From the NCBI GenBank assembly GCA_028017165.1, contig CM051528.1:21890302-21954301 (forward strand): a stretch of 64,000 bases of DNA, in the 5' to 3' direction. The position numbers and the translations under genes were made by a program. The notes under the pieces are model-generated. The model was not told where the DNA came from, did not search any database, and saw nothing but the letters and a program-made list of their open reading frames with translations. Below, piece by piece: positions 47,307-59,987 of the stretch. Positions within the stretch are counted from its first letter, which is position 1; every line of letters starts with the position of its first letter. The stretch is from Herpetospermum pedunculosum. Lineage: Eukaryota > Streptophyta > Magnoliopsida > Cucurbitales > Cucurbitaceae.

Positions 47307-50300
47307 ATTGTCAATTGGACAGATCTAGCTGAAAAGTTCCTAGTCAAATACTTTCCACCTGATAGGAACTCCAACTTCCGTGATGATATTATTAAGTTCA
47401 AACAAGCCGAAAACGAGTCATTACACGAAGCTTGGACAAGGTTTAAGGACCTTTTGCTCAAATGTCCACACCATGGCATTCCATGGTGTATCCAAATAGA
47501 AGTGTTCTTTAAAGGATGCAACCCCAGCACGAGACAAGTGTTGAATTCTTCAGCTGGTGGTTCCATGCTTTCAAAGAGCTACAATGAAGCCTATGAGATT
47601 TTGGAGAAAATCTCAAATTCCCATTGTAGATGGTCAGACGATCTTGTAGAGCCAAGGAGGGCTCAAGACAAGGACGCACTTAGTGCAATGAGTAGCCAAA
47701 TCAACGCCCTAACCAATCTAGTAAAACAAATGGCTCAAACCAATCTCTAACAAAGTGTCAACACCGCAGCAGCCGTTTCAACGAGCACAACAACTAATCA
47801 AGGTGAGGCACTAATCTGTGGATTCTGTGGGGAAGGGCACATGTATGATTTCTGCCCTGGGAATCCATCCTCGGTGTGCTATGTTGGAAGTCAACAGCAA
47901 CCAAGGAACAACCCCTACTCTAACACCTATAATCCTGGTTGGAGGAACCACCCAAATCTTTCTTGGGGTGGACAACAAAATACTAACCAAGCACAAAACC
48001 AACCAAGACCGAGTGGAACACCTGGTTTCACTCAACAAAATAACCAATCTATGTACCAAAAGCCATATAACCAACCCATAGAATCATCAGTAGAGAATTT
48101 ACTTAAAGAGTACATTGCAAAAAATGATGCAACCCTGCAAAGTCAGCAAGCAACCCTGAGGAGCTTAGAAAACCAAATAGGGCAGTTAGCCAACGAGCTG
48201 AAAAATAGGCCCCAAGGTAGATTGCCTGCAGACACTGAAATGCCAAGAAGGGATGGAAAAGAACAAGTTCAAGCATTGAACTTCGTAGTGGGAGACCGTT
48301 GGTGATCAACAACAGAGAAGCCCCAAAGCGAGTAGAGAATGAAGAGTCTAGTGCTCCACTGGATTCTCTGCCAAACCGTGATCAATCACCACCAAGCACA
48401 ACAAGGGTGAGGCTGGAACCTATCATTGAGGAACCAGAAGAAATCCCAAGGCCTCCACCTGTTATTAGGCGAACTGAATTGCCTACATATGTGCCACCAC
48501 CTCCATTCCCTAGAAGGCTGAAAAAGAAACAAGAACAGGAAGTGCACTTTCATAAGTTTTTAGAAATTTTAAAACAAGTGCATGTTAATATCCCATTTGT
48601 GGAAGTTTTGCAATCTATGCCTTCTTATGTTAAATTCTTGAAAGATATAATTACTAACAAAAAAATCATTGGTGAATTTGAAACAGTGAATCTCACTGAG
48701 GAGTGCAGTGCTATACTCCAAAACAAACTGCCAAAGAAGGAGAAGGATCCTGGTTCCTTCACCTTACCAGTCGAGTTGGGAGGCAAGCACGTGGGCAGAG
48801 CTCTGTGTGATCGGGGAGCCAGCATCAATCTCATGCCCTTGTCACTATTCCGTCAGCTCGGGATAGGGGAAGCACGACCTACTACTGTCACCTTGCAGCT
48901 TGCAGACAGATCCATAGCATACCCTGAGGGTAAAATTGAGGATATACTTGTCAAGGTTGACAAATTCATCTTTCTTGCAGACTTTATAATTCTGGATTAT
49001 GAGGCAGACAAGGAGGTACCAATCTTATTGGGCAGACCATTTCTAGCCACAGGTAGGGCTTTAATCGATGTCCAGAAAGGTGAGCTCACCATGAGAGTTC
49101 ATGATGAGGAGGTGAAATTTAGTGTATTTAAAGCTCTCAGGTATCCCTCTGACTCTGAATCCTGTGCAAATGTAGATGTAGTAGATGTAGTAGATTCACT
49201 TATGGAAGAAGAACTTGAGCATGAACTGTTAATTAAGCATGCCACTAACTATGTACAAGTAGATGTAGATGACTTAAATGTCTCTGAATTGATGGATATA
49301 TCTGTGGACAACCCTCAGCATGTCTGTATGACTAATAAATTGTCTAAAAGGACCACAAATCCCTTAAAACCATCAATTGAACATCCACCTCTATTAGAAT
49401 TAAAACCATTGCCTGATCATCTTAAGTATGCATATCTAGGAGAGGAAGATACTTTGCATGTTATTATTTCGTCCAAACTAAGTAAACAGCATGAAATTGC
49501 GCAAATATTGTTGCTTAAGCAACATAAAAAAGCTATTGCCTGGACGATTGCTGATATAAGAGGTATTAGTCCTTCCTATTGCATGCATAAAATATTGTTG
49601 GAAGAGGAACATACACCTAGGGTAGATCACCAATGTAGGTTGAACCCCTCCATGAAGGAGGTAGTAAAAAAAGAAATTATCAAATGGTTAGATGCAGGTG
49701 TAATTTTTCCCATAGCCAATAGTCAATGGGTGAGTCCGATTCAATGTGTGCCTAAGAAAGGTGGAATGACTTTAATAGTTAATGAGAATAACGAACTAAT
49801 TCCAACTAGAACGGTTACAGGATGGAGAGTCTGTATGGACTACAGAAAACTTAACAAAGAAACCAAAAAAGATCACTTTCCTTTACCGTTTATAGATCAG
49901 ATGTTAGATAGAATAGCTGGCCGAGCCTATTACTGCTTTTTAGATGGTTATTCAGGATATAACCAAATTACCATAGACCCTGAGGACCAGGAGAAAACGA
50001 CCTTCACATGTCCCTTTGGAACATTTGCTTTTCGCAGAATGCCATTTGGCTTATGCAATGCACCAGCAACATTCGAAAGGTGCATGTTGGCTATTTTCTC
50101 TGACTTAGATGAATCCATGATAGAAATATTTATGGATGACTTCTCAGTCTTTGGTGATTCTTTTAATAATTGCTTAGAAAACTTAGGACGAGTCCTAACT
50201 AGGTGTGAGGAAACCAACCTAGTCTTAAATTGGGAAAAATGCCACTTTATGGTGGAAGAAGGAATGGTCCTAGGTCATAGAGTATCTAGAGCAGGAGTAG

Positions 50301-52303
50301 AGGTCGATAGGGCCAAAATAGAAATAATAGAGAAGCTAGTGGAACCTCAAAACGTCAAAGCTATTAGGAGTTTCCTAGGTCATGTAGGTTTCTATAGGAG
50401 ATTCATAAAAAATTTCTCAAAAATCTCTAAACCTTTGTGTGAGCTTCTAGAGCTTAATAAACCATTTGTCTTCTCCAAAGAATGTTTCCTAGCATGGACA
50501 ACACTTAAAGAAGCCTTAGTCAAAGCACCAATTATAGTAGGTCCTAATTGGGATTTACCTTTTGAGTTAATGTGTGATGCTAGTGACTATGCGATTGGGG
50601 CTATGCTAGGTCAGAAAATTGATAAACTAACACATCCTGTATATTATGCAAGTAAGACTTTAAATGAAGCACAATGTAATTACACTACCACAGAGAAGGA
50701 AATGCTAGCTGTAGTGTTTGCATGTGAAAAATTTAGGCCTTACATTGTAGGTACTAAAACTATTATGTACACTGACCACTCGGCAATAAAATATCTAATG
50801 AGGAAGGCTGATGCTAAGCCAAGGTTGATTAGATGGGTATTATTATTGCAAGAGTTTGACTTAGACATTAGAGATAAAAAAAAGGATGCGAAAATGTAGT
50901 TGCTGACCATTTATCTAGATTGCGAAGTAATTGCGAAATAATTGCTGAGCCAGCAATTTCTGATGCCTTTGTTGATGAGCATGTCTTTGTGTTAGTACAT
51001 CGTGATAACGATGAGGAGCCGTGGTTTGCGGATATTGCTAACTTCCTTGCCTCGCAGGTACTACCAACTTTCAAATAGGGGCAAGAAAAGAAGAGGTTCT
51101 TACACGAAGCTAGGAAGTTCATCTGGGACGATCCTACACTTTACAAGACTTGTGCAGATGGTTTGCTGAGGAAGTGTGTATCAGCTGCTGAGGCAAAGTC
51201 AGTGTTGCAGCACTGCCATACATCTCCTTACAGTGGACATTTTGGTGGCCAAATGACGGCTGCAAAGGTGTTCCAAAGTGGCTACTATTGGCCCACGATC
51301 TTCAAGGATGCCCATGACCATGCACACAGCTGCAATGAGTGTCAACGGACAGGTAACCTCAGTAGGAAGGATGAGATGCCTCTCACCTATATCTTAGAGT
51401 TGGAACTCTTCGATGTATGGGGAATTGATTTCATGGGACCATTCCCTCCATCTGCAGGTAATCTCTATATATTAGTAGCTGTAGATTACGTTTCTAAATG
51501 GGTAGAAGCCATTGCATGTCCCTCGAATGATGCCAAGACAGACATTAAGTTTCTAAATAGGCATATTTTTACAAGATTTGGTACACCACGTGCAATAATT
51601 AGTGATGAGGGAACCCACTTTATAAATAAAGCTATGGAAAAGGTACTAGCTAAATGCAATGTTAGACATAGAGTAGCAACCCCTTATCACCCACACTCAA
51701 ATGGACAAGCTGAAATATCCAATAGGGAGATCAAGAACATACTTGAAAAAGTGGTTAAACCTAATAGAAATGACTGGTCTTTTAAGTTAGACGATGCACT
51801 TTGGGCGTATAGGACTGCATATAAAACACCCTTAGGTATGTCTCCTTATAGGCTAGTGTGGAAAAGCATGTCATCTTCCCTTCGAATTAGAAATCAAAGC
51901 CTTTTGGGCCTTAAAAGAGCTGAATTATTGCGTGACCGATGTTGGAACATTGCGGTCTCTGCAATTACATGAGTTAGATGAATAAAGACATATGTCCTAC
52001 GAAAATGCTAAAATGTATAAAGAAAAAACTAAGATTTGGCATGATAGTAGACTTAGGTTCAAGGACTTTAAAAAGGGGCAGCATGTCTTATTATTCAACT
52101 CACGGTTAAGGTTATTTCCAGGCAAACTTAAGTCTAGATGGTCAGGTCCTTTTATGATTACTAACGTTTTTGTTCATGGTGCTATTGAGATTCGAAACAT
52201 ACACCAAGGGAAACCATTCATGGTAAATGGTGCAAGGTTGAAGCATTACTATGAGGAAGGAGATGTGCAGACACTCTCGGCCTTCCTCCTATCTGAAGCC
52301 TAA
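47307..52303 (+). pseudogene. Gag-Pol of element C, remainder after element D
   Basis: Reading resumes with NWTDLAEKFLVKYF, the exact continuation of the fragment at 21104-21633. Domains follow the same order as in element D: knuckle CGFCGEGH (about 47818), protease at about 48808 (CDRGAS, with the usual small residue after Asp changed to Arg), RT with FMDDF (about 50133), RNase H CDASDY (about 50575), integrase finger (about 51210-51355) and catalytic core to about 51720. Lesions: TAA at 47748, a one-base loss near 48275, a length change in an A-run near 50876-50884, TAG at 51076, a two-base loss near 51858 and TAA at 51983. The longest open part is 48299-50899. There is more damage than in D, although C's own LTRs are 98.7% alike. 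Confidence 0.93.
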
Positions 52304-52758
52304 GAAGCAAATCGAGAAGGGATGAGTGATCAATGTGCTCATCCATCAGAAGGCTATGCCTTAGATTTTTTCTTTAAGTATTTTAGATTTCGTATCGTTT
52401 GTTTATTTGTTGTTTTAATTCGGTATTTTTTGTGATTAGGAGTATAATAATGGGAGATTTGTACGCAGCAATAAGGGAGATGAATCAAGGGGAGAAGATC
52501 CACGAAAAGATCTGGAGAAATCGGAGATTTGGTTGCTCAAATCTTGCAACTTAAACCAAGAAAATCCTAACGGTAATGCGACTCAATTGCTGAAAAATTG
52601 CGGAGACCGCAACAAATAGAGCCGTTGGAGAATACTTGAGTACAAATAGCCGTCGTTGGGGGTCTCTGCCCTCTACGATTTCTCAACCATTGGAACTCCA
52701 AAATTCAGCCTTCTCCTTCCTCTGCATCTCCCACATTCAGATCCTCAAAGAAACGACA
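52304..52758 (+). other. Non-coding spacer before ORF2 of element C
   Basis: It corresponds to 28995-29444 of element D. A palindromic word (ATTGCGGAGACCGCAA) lies within 52588-52616. The open frame extends upstream of 52759, but the homologous start in D fixes the ATG at 52759. Confidence 0.65.
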
Positions 52759-53804
52759 ATGGTGACCACGCGAGTAGATCGATCCACGCCCAAGAAAGCG
52801 TCGCCTGACGAAGAGGCGACTGTGAGGGAAGCATTGCTTTCTTTGGCAGATGCTGATGTTGCGCAGCCTTCAAGACCTCCGAAGCTGCCTGTGCGAAGGA
52901 AGAAGTGGAAGGTGGCGACAGAGGTAGCTGTTGATCCCTCTGATCCGGTCGGAACTCCGAAGAAGAGGAAGTGGAAGATTGCGGTGGAGGATTCACCGAT
53001 CAAAGAAAAGAAGACAACGAGCGAGGAAAGCCTCAAAAGTGGTCGTCCATCATTTGAGACGGCCATGCAGGGCCCTGAATCTTCTCAGCACGCGCCGGAG
53101 GCTGCAGCTCCATCTGAAGAGCGCCAAGAATCGGTGCCAATCGCCGACCCAGCTGAGGAAGATGACGTGTTTTCCCCCTTAAGGGATGTCAATCTTGACA
53201 GCCCTGTGGAGGGGGAAAGCAGAGACTCTATGGAAGAAACTCTGGGGGAATGCCTCCAGCATCTGGCCACCAAGGCACGACTCAAGAAGAAGGCCCCCGT
53301 GATTGTCAAGGGCAAGCGGCCAAAGGCTTCCAAACGGGCCAAGAAGAGGAAGGTTGAAGCTGAACCTTCTTTGAAAAAGATGAAAATTGAGGCCGTGGAG
53401 ACGGCTAAAGCAAGGGACAAGGGGGAGAAAAAGATGTATCCGGAAGGGGAGCCTCAAGCTGCGAGGTACGTCTCCAAGGAAGCAGAGGCCAAGGGCCTCG
53501 AACTGACGAAGAAAGAACTCCTCCACGAGCGAGGATTTCTTGATGCACTGGCAGACCCGCCGCAATTCTTGCGCGCAGGAATCATCAACCATGGCTGGGA
53601 GGAGCTTTGCAGGCCTCCAATTCCAGCCTATCCGGACATGGTGTACGACTTCTACGCCAACCTCACACACCCTGAAGCATGTCTATCGACGGTGAGGGGG
53701 GTAGAAGTCGACTTCTCTGCCAACGCCATCAACGAGGCCTATGCTCTCAAAGGGCATACACATTCTGAGTATGCCAAGATCGTCGACTCTCCATCTGAGG
53801 CAGT
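52759..53804 (+). pseudogene. ORF2 of element C, N-terminal part
   Basis: Starts MVTTRVDRSTPKK, homologous to the ORF2 of D. The first about 190 residues are charged and Ser/Pro-rich. A basic stretch (KRPKASKRAKKRKVE) lies around residues 180-200. The conserved domain begins at about residue 250 with LLHERGFLDALAD, FLRAGIINHGWEELC and VRGVEVDFSANAINEAY. It is cut at SPSEAV by a solo LTR; the five bases GCAGT before it are repeated after it. Reading continues 55498-56097. The function of the family is not known to me. Confidence 0.9.
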
Positions 53805-55497
53805 TGTTACGTCTCCAAAAGTGACCTTTTTAGGACTTAATTATCTTAGAAAGATGTTCACTCTTAGGTGTTTTTGATAGCATTTAGCCTAAACCTATGC
53901 TTAAATATGAGAATTAGAAGAAGGTAGCTAAATTAGGACTTATGTACAATAGGAAAGAAAAGGGTTGAAAACCGAAGGAAAAGAATGAAAAACAAGCATT
54001 GCGATAGCATTGCGGAAACATTGCTGAAACCGCAATGTTTCAAGTGAAAACCGTAAGTTGACTGATCTTTTTCTGTTAATTTCCGTTATTTCAGGGATTC
54101 GTTCTTTCTCCTCCATCCATTCTGAAGTACGACGTTGAAGATTGATGGTTCTCCTTGGCCCAAACGCACCTGCAGATTGCTATAAAAGGGGGTCAAAGTC
54201 GAGGGTTCAAACATCATCCGAAAGCGTAGAAGTCTTCTTGCAGCTCCATCTTTTCTCCTGTCGTTCTTCTCTGTCTGTTGGTGTGAGAGTCTCAGCTGTT
54301 GGAATCGACAATCTGATAGGAAGATTGGATTCATCCAAGCAAAGCTATTCTTTCATCCCCTTCAGCCGAGGCATCTGCAACTAGGCGTTCACGCTCGTTT
54401 TTATGCTTTCTGTCTTTATTTCCATTTTCCAGCTTTAGTTTGTTGTTGTTTCCTTTCTTGTGACTAGATCAGTCCATTTCGTTGTGTTCTGTCTTTCTGT
54501 TATGCACTTTAAGTTCCTCTCCTTGTCCATTCAAACAATCAAGTAATCAAAGCATAGTTGTTATTTCACAGTTTCTTAACTCTTGCTGCTACTGTTTTTC
54601 CTTACTGTTTTAAGTATATCTCTCTTCTAAGCATGTTTCCTTCATCTCTTATTTCTGTTTACCCCATATTCATGAGTAACTAAGTCACATAGGGGCATGC
54701 TAATGACAATACTATAGGCTAAAAAACGTGAACCAAGCATGTAGGATAGCTCTCGAAGCATTGATTGTATGTAAGCTTCATCCCACGGGCAATTTCGATT
54801 GGCCATCCATTTTGTCCAAAGAACTCCTAACCTCTGGAAGGAGTAAGAGTTCAGAGTCATACACTCATGCTAGCCTTTCAAGGTAGCCAGAAAACGACCT
54901 AGGAATAGGCGTTTTCCTAGTACAAACCATAACTTTCTGCTTTAACAAGATGCTTAAGACCTTACTTGGACATGAGTAAACTAAAGAATCTAATGCATGG
55001 AATCGGACGATACATGAGATTGAGTGAGTTTGATGCATAGAGAGTTGATCCAATGCTTGAGAATCGTGAGAAAAAAGCCTATAGAGGAGTCGTTAGTAGC
55101 CCTTGTTTCTCCATTTTACACACTTTCGCTGTTGTTAGCATTGCGGTAGAATTGCTGTTTCCGCAATTCTGCTTAAGTTACAATTCTGTCTAGCTGTTTT
55201 TGTCTTCGTTTATTACTCTCGTCTCTTTTCATTTCAGTTTAACTTTGACTTGCATTTGTTTATGTTGCTACCCTCTACGTATTCAGTAGGAAATAGACAA
55301 TTTAAAACCAATTCTACCCCATCAAATCCACCCCTTCTTTCTTAACTTTACACTTCATGAATAGCTTATAATAAATCTCTGTGGGAAAACGAATGAAAAA
55401 ATACTTACTACTTGCTATAAGATCATGTATGCTTGCATGTTCTGAGTGCTCTCTCTATCTTATTGCCTAATTATTTTAACACATTGAGCACGCAACA
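53805..55497 (+). mobile_element. Solo LTR of the D family within ORF2 of element C
   Basis: TGTTACGTCTCC...GCACGCAACA, 1,693 bases, flanked by GCAGT at 53800-53804 and 55498-55502, a perfect target-site duplication. It differs from the LTRs of D by several indels and many substitutions between 54200 and 54650, so it came from a different D-type element. TATAAAAGGGG lies at 54181, hairpin 3 at 54890-54916, and ATTGCGG/CCGCAATT words near 55140-55170. Confidence 0.95.
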
Positions 55498-56097
55498 GCA
55501 GTCCTAGAAGAGGCCTTGCACACAATAGGCAAACCTGAGGCAGCCTGGGCGGTCTCAAGGAATGGGAAGCACACCTTGATGAGTGCAACCCTTAGAGACA
55601 AGGCAGCAGTCTGGTTCTCCCTTGTACGCAGACGCATCTCCCCAGTGACACATGAAACGACCATCAACCAGGGGCGATCGTTGCTGCTCTATGCCATCAT
55701 GCGGGGACTCACCATTGATGTGGGTGAAGTCATTGGCGCCTCCATCACTGACTGCTCACGAAAAGGTAAGGGCCAATTATTTTTTCCAAACACTATAACT
55801 AAATTGTGCTTGCGTGCAGGTGTACCTATTCCGAAGGATGAGAGACAATTGGCTTATACTGGCCATCTGGAGCTGCCCACGATCTTGAGAATGAGGAGAC
55901 GGGGCAATATGGAGTTTGAGATGGATGGTCTGGCTGCTGCACAGTCACTGTCTATGGCGTGCCTAATGGACTTGCAGCACAAGATGGCCCAATGGGTTGA
56001 ATACGCGAAGGCGAGGGACCAGGAGGTGGCTGAACAATTGGGTTGCATATTCCCCACCTTCCCTGCTGATCTGCTGAAGCCGTGGGTGCCTCCATGA
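55498..56097 (+). pseudogene. ORF2 of element C, C-terminal part
   Basis: It continues EAVLEEALHTIGKPEAAW in the frame left at 53804. It includes SPVTHETTINQGRSLL, FFPNTITKLCLRAGVP and ends LLKPWVPP followed by TGA at 56095. D's ORF2 reads about ten residues further (RPRRPDEDEDI), so this stop is a small late change. Apart from the solo LTR, ORF2 of C would be open, in contrast with its heavily damaged gag-pol. Confidence 0.9.
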
Positions 56098-56215
56098 GGA
56101 AGGAGAGACGATGATGAAGATGTTTGAATGTCAGGCTGACGGCATTCGAGGGAGTTTTCTGATCCCTCTTAAAAAAGAAAAAAAAAACAATAAACCTGTT
56201 TTTCTGTGAACTGTT

Positions 56216-56250
<35 letters not shown>

Positions 56251-57570
56251 TTTTTAATCATTGATCTGTTGTGATTTGTTATTTTGAGTTGTTTTGATTA
56301 CTGTCGTTCTGTTTATTTGTCATCTGAGTAGTTAGCTTAGGTAGTTTTAGCTGTTAGCTTAGTTCTTTATGTCTGATTATAGCATGCTAGGAGCCTTGAT
56401 CACTGCTAAAATTGCTCTGTAGGTTTATTGCGAATTTTTTGCGGTGTCCACAATTCTTGTTAGTTTTCGCATGCTGTTAGATGTCTTTTTGGATGGGCTA
56501 GCTCTGTTTAAATTTCGATTTTCTGCTGGTTTCACTGCATGTGCTATGCCATCTATCTAATGAGCATGCTGGATGAGTGTCTTAGTACACTCTTGTTCGT
56601 TTAATTTAGCTTCCTTTGTTGCTAAGCATGCACCTCTGTCAGCCCTTACCATGTTGTTTTTTTTCAAATTCTGCTTCTGTGTTATCTGTTTTTCGAAGGT
56701 CATTTTATACCTGGGAGTTTTAAGTTCTACTAGTTTTGCCTTAGACTAGATGCTTCTAGGACAAGTTTGGGGGTGTGCCACCTCAGACTCTCATTGGGGA
56801 CAATGACAGAGATAAGTTTGGGGGAGGCAGCCTCTAGGCCTAGGAACATTCCTCTCTCCCTCTTGTAAAACATAAGCATTCTTCTTCTTTGAAAAAATGA
56901 TGAAAAAGAAAAAAAATAATAAAGGGTAGTGTCTTTCTGGAGGATGCTGAGTAATCAGGGTCAGTTGTGTAACCCACAAGTAGCACTGCATCAAAAGGCA
57001 AACCAAAAGAAGACTCTACCAAAAGAAAAAGGAAAAAATATATGAAGCCAAGGAAGAAGAATGTATGCCAGCAAGCTATGGCCTAGATGCTTAGATGTCC
57101 TGTAGAAAAAGAACTTTGATCCTTAGTTTGCTAAGCACAGGGCTGTAGCTTGAGGGTATGTTAAGGGAGATGAGTGTATATCCAATGTAGTGATGCCAGG
57201 GTTTAGGTTGTTCTATGAAAGGTATTGTTGTTACTCGTGTGTACTAAGACTGGCATGACTCTAAGGAATCCTAGGTAGCTTAAAAGAAAAACATTAGAAG
57301 CATATATTGAGTCTAGAATAAAACTAGGAAGAATTTGAAAACTTAGGGATAGCTGCACAATGAACCGAATGACATAGGCAGATAAACCAGTTGTTAGGAA
57401 ATTTATAAAAGGCAATAGGTTTTAAAAGGCAAGAGAAACCAGAATAAGCAGAATGTGAAGTTAGTTTGAACTTAGAAGAGTGTCACAGGACAACCATGCC
57501 TTGGATAGTAAGCCTAGGGAAGTCAACAAGTAGTCAGATAGAGTAATAGCAGCCCAAGTAAGCCCTTATA
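56098..57570 (+). other. 3' untranslated region of element C
   Basis: Long non-coding tail. PPT-like tracts lie at 56763-56777 (AAGTTTGGGGGTGTG) and 56814-56826 (AAGTTTGGGGGAGG). The first has a CTAGA/TCTAG hairpin at 56746-56759 and is followed by CCACCTC, very like the genuine LTR start TTACCTC. A palindromic-word variant lies at 56428-56460. No open frame with recognisable similarity was found. Confidence 0.8.
56217..56249. repeat. Poly-C run of 33 bases
   Basis: An uninterrupted run of 33 C just after ORF2 of element C. The corresponding place in element D (about 31285-31310) has a short poly-A instead. Confidence 0.9.
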
Positions 57571-57608
57571 ATTGCTCGAGGACGAGCAATAACTTAAGTT
57601 TGGGGGTG
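57571..57608 (+). promoter_or_regulatory. Hairpin plus polypurine tract of element C
   Basis: A perfect 8-bp stem, ATTGCTCG (57571-57578) with CGAGCAAT (57583-57590), around the loop AGGA. The 18 bases to the LTR contain the PPT AAGTTTGGGGGTG (57596-57608). Unlike in elements B and E, no protein is encoded here. Confidence 0.85.
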
Positions 57609-59358
57609 TGTTACCTCTCCAAAAGTACATATTTTAGGGACTTATTTACCATGGAATCATGTAATCTCTTAAGCATTTTTGTTAGAATTTAGCTTAATAC
57701 ATGCTTAAATATGAGAATTCAAGGAATGAGGCTAAATTAGGACTTATTTGTAAAAGGAACAAAAAAGAATAAAAAACGAAGTTAAAAGAGTGAAATTTGC
57801 ATTGCAGGGGAATTGCTGAAACATTGCTGTCTCCGCAATGTTTATTGCGGTCACAACGAGGAATTCGCAATGTTTAAAGCTGCTGCTGCCAAGTTGTTCC
57901 AACCGTCCGCCGTCACAGTTGCGATCTTTCAGCCGCCTAAGCTCTCTCCTGCTGCCACGTGGAGGGTCGTCGTTTAGAATAGATGGTTCTCCATGGCTGA
58001 AGATACCTGCAAAACACTATAAAAGGAGGTGGAGGGTGAAGGAGAAAAATATCTGAGAAGTGTAGAGTTCCTCGTCTCAACGCAATCTAAAGTCTCATTT
58101 CCTCTCCCGGTTGTTGGAACGAAGAAATCAGCCCTTGGCGTCGATAACTCGAGAGGAAGAAGAGAAGATCCTTCTTCTCTTCTGATCGAATTCATCCCCA
58201 AGTTCAGCTAATCTTCGCCCTCATCCGAGGCGCTTGCGGCGAGGATCCGTGCACACTTTTATCGCTTTCTATCTTTTGTTTCCTACTGCTTTCTGTCCTT
58301 TGTTTTTGTTTGTTCGCTTTGCTTTCATTTCGTCTTCATTTGTTCAAGTTCTGTACTGCTTTACAGTCTGTTGCACATTAAGTTTTGAACCTTGTTTGAT
58401 ATAGTAATCGTTTAAATATTTGCTAATCTCCATCTCGCTTTCTGTTTTTCCTTTACTTTCATTTTGCTTTAAATCATGCTTAATCAATCTAATCTCTCCA
58501 ATCCACCATCAACCATGAGTAACTAATCACACAAGGGTCTGCTAAGGATGAATCTATAGGTTAGAAATACGAAAGTTCAGCATGTAGGATAGTTTCGAAT
58601 GCATTGAATGTATGTGTACTTCATCCCACGGGCAATTTCGATCGGCCATCCATTTTGTCTAAAGAACTCCTAACCTCCGGAAGGAGTAAGAGTTCAGAGT
58701 CGTCCATTCATGCTAGCCTTTCATGGTAGCCAGAAAACGACCTAGGAATAGGCATTTTCCTAGCACAATTGATTAGCTTGCTTATATAAATAGATGTTTA
58801 AGCCTTACTTGGATATGAGTGAACTAAAGGATCTAATGCATGTAATCGAGAGATGCATGAGACTAAGCTAAGTTGATGCATGATAAGTTAAGTTACTGCT
58901 GAGTAATCGTATGAAAAAGCCTATAGAGGAGTCTTTAGTTGACCTTGTTTCCTTATCTCACCCTCAATTCGTCGTTAACTTAATTGCTAGATAATTGTTG
59001 TCTGCGCAATTCTATTATTTTGCTTTTTTGCCTTGGCCATTTTTCCAGTCTTCTACTTTTGCGATTTAATTGCTCTCTCCGCAATTCTTTTTCCTCTACA
59101 TTCAAGTTAATCTCTTTACTTGCTTTTGTTTATGCTCGCATATCTGGTACATTCTTCATTAGTTTGGCACAACACCCTCAATTCTACCCCATTTAAGTCA
59201 CCCTTTCTAATTTAGCACCTCACTTCGTTAGTAACTAAGAATAAATCTCTGTGGGAAATCGAATGAAAAAATACTTATCACTTGCTGCAAGACCATGTAT
59301 GCTTGCATGATCTAAGTGCTCTCGCATCACATTTTATTTACACACTGAGCACGCAACA
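57609..59358 (+). mobile_element. 3' LTR of element C
   Basis: 1,750 bases, the same length as the 5' LTR, with about 22 substitutions by hand count and no indel noticed. The TATAAAAGG box is at 58018-58026. Hairpin 3 (58733-58759) has one base change compared with the 5' copy. Confidence 0.95.
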
Positions 59359-59363
59359 ATTGT

Positions 59364-59600
59364 GTTTAGATATTGCATGCTAGAATCATTCAAGTGGTGT
59401 TGATCATACCTCTTGTGGAGTGGTTTGAATCACGAGTTTAGAAACAAGTTTCTTACTCTTGATCTTGATCGTCAAGGTAATTCGTTCTACACTTTTTCTT
59501 GGGTTGATTCCAATTGCGTTTTTGGGGTTTTTGGGTTTGAGATCTAAAGGTCTTGTTCTTCAGCAAGGTTGTTAGATCCACTCGTGAGAGTTTCTTAACA
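59364..59600 (+). mobile_element. 5' LTR of element B, right part
   Basis: Resumes GTTTAGATATTGCATGC after the duplicated ATTGT at 59359-59363 and ends TTTCTTAACA, matching 61843-62079. The PBS TGGTATCATAGC follows at 59604. Confidence 0.93.
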
Positions 59601-59603
59601 TTT

Positions 59604-59987
59604 TGGTATCATAGCTTTAGGCTCAAGGTCGGATATATGTTTCTTTGCGTTTATCTCTTTGAATTCTTCATTAATATGCTTCTGTTTTGTTAGTTTGAAA
59701 TTTGTTCTTATTCTGTCCGAAAAATACAAAAAAAGTATCATTTCTAGTTTTCATTTTGTGTTATTGTCTTTTGGAAAGTTTTAGTTCAAAGTCTTATCTA
59801 CAACATTGATTTCTTTGACATCGTCTAAATCATTTTGCTTAAGGGTAAGAAATTCTTAATTTACAAATCTTCCCCAAAAAAAAAAAAAAAAAAAAAAAGG
59901 TTCCAGTTACCAATCTGTTTTATAGTGCGATTTGTGTGCTAAATAGTGAGGGTGAGTTTGTAAGTCATACTTTGATTTGAGTGTTGA
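59604..59987 (+). other. Primer-binding site and leader of element B
   Basis: TGGTATCATAGC (59604-59615) is a tRNA-Met-type PBS with one change from TGGTATCAGAGC. The leader that follows is AT-rich, has a 20-base A run at about 59876-59898 and shows no coding. Confidence 0.8.

Larger units (their letters stand above)
19225..59358 (+). mobile_element. Element C: Athila-type Ty3/gypsy retrotransposon with nested insertions
   Basis: Identical-length LTRs (1,750 bases; 19225-20974 and 57609-59358) begin TGTTACCTCTCC and end GCACGCAACA. Flanks are ATTGT on both sides (19220-19224 and 59359-59363). By hand I count about 22 substitutions between the LTRs, roughly 98.7% identity, so the insertion is young. 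The interior order is PBS, gag-pol, ORF2, long 3' untranslated region, hairpin, PPT. Gag is interrupted by element D (21634-47306) and ORF2 by a solo LTR (53805-55497). Confidence 0.95.

Noticed and set aside
52636..52758. Upstream start of ORF2 of C at 52636
   Set aside because: The homologue in D starts at the position matching 52759, and the extra residues have no counterpart.
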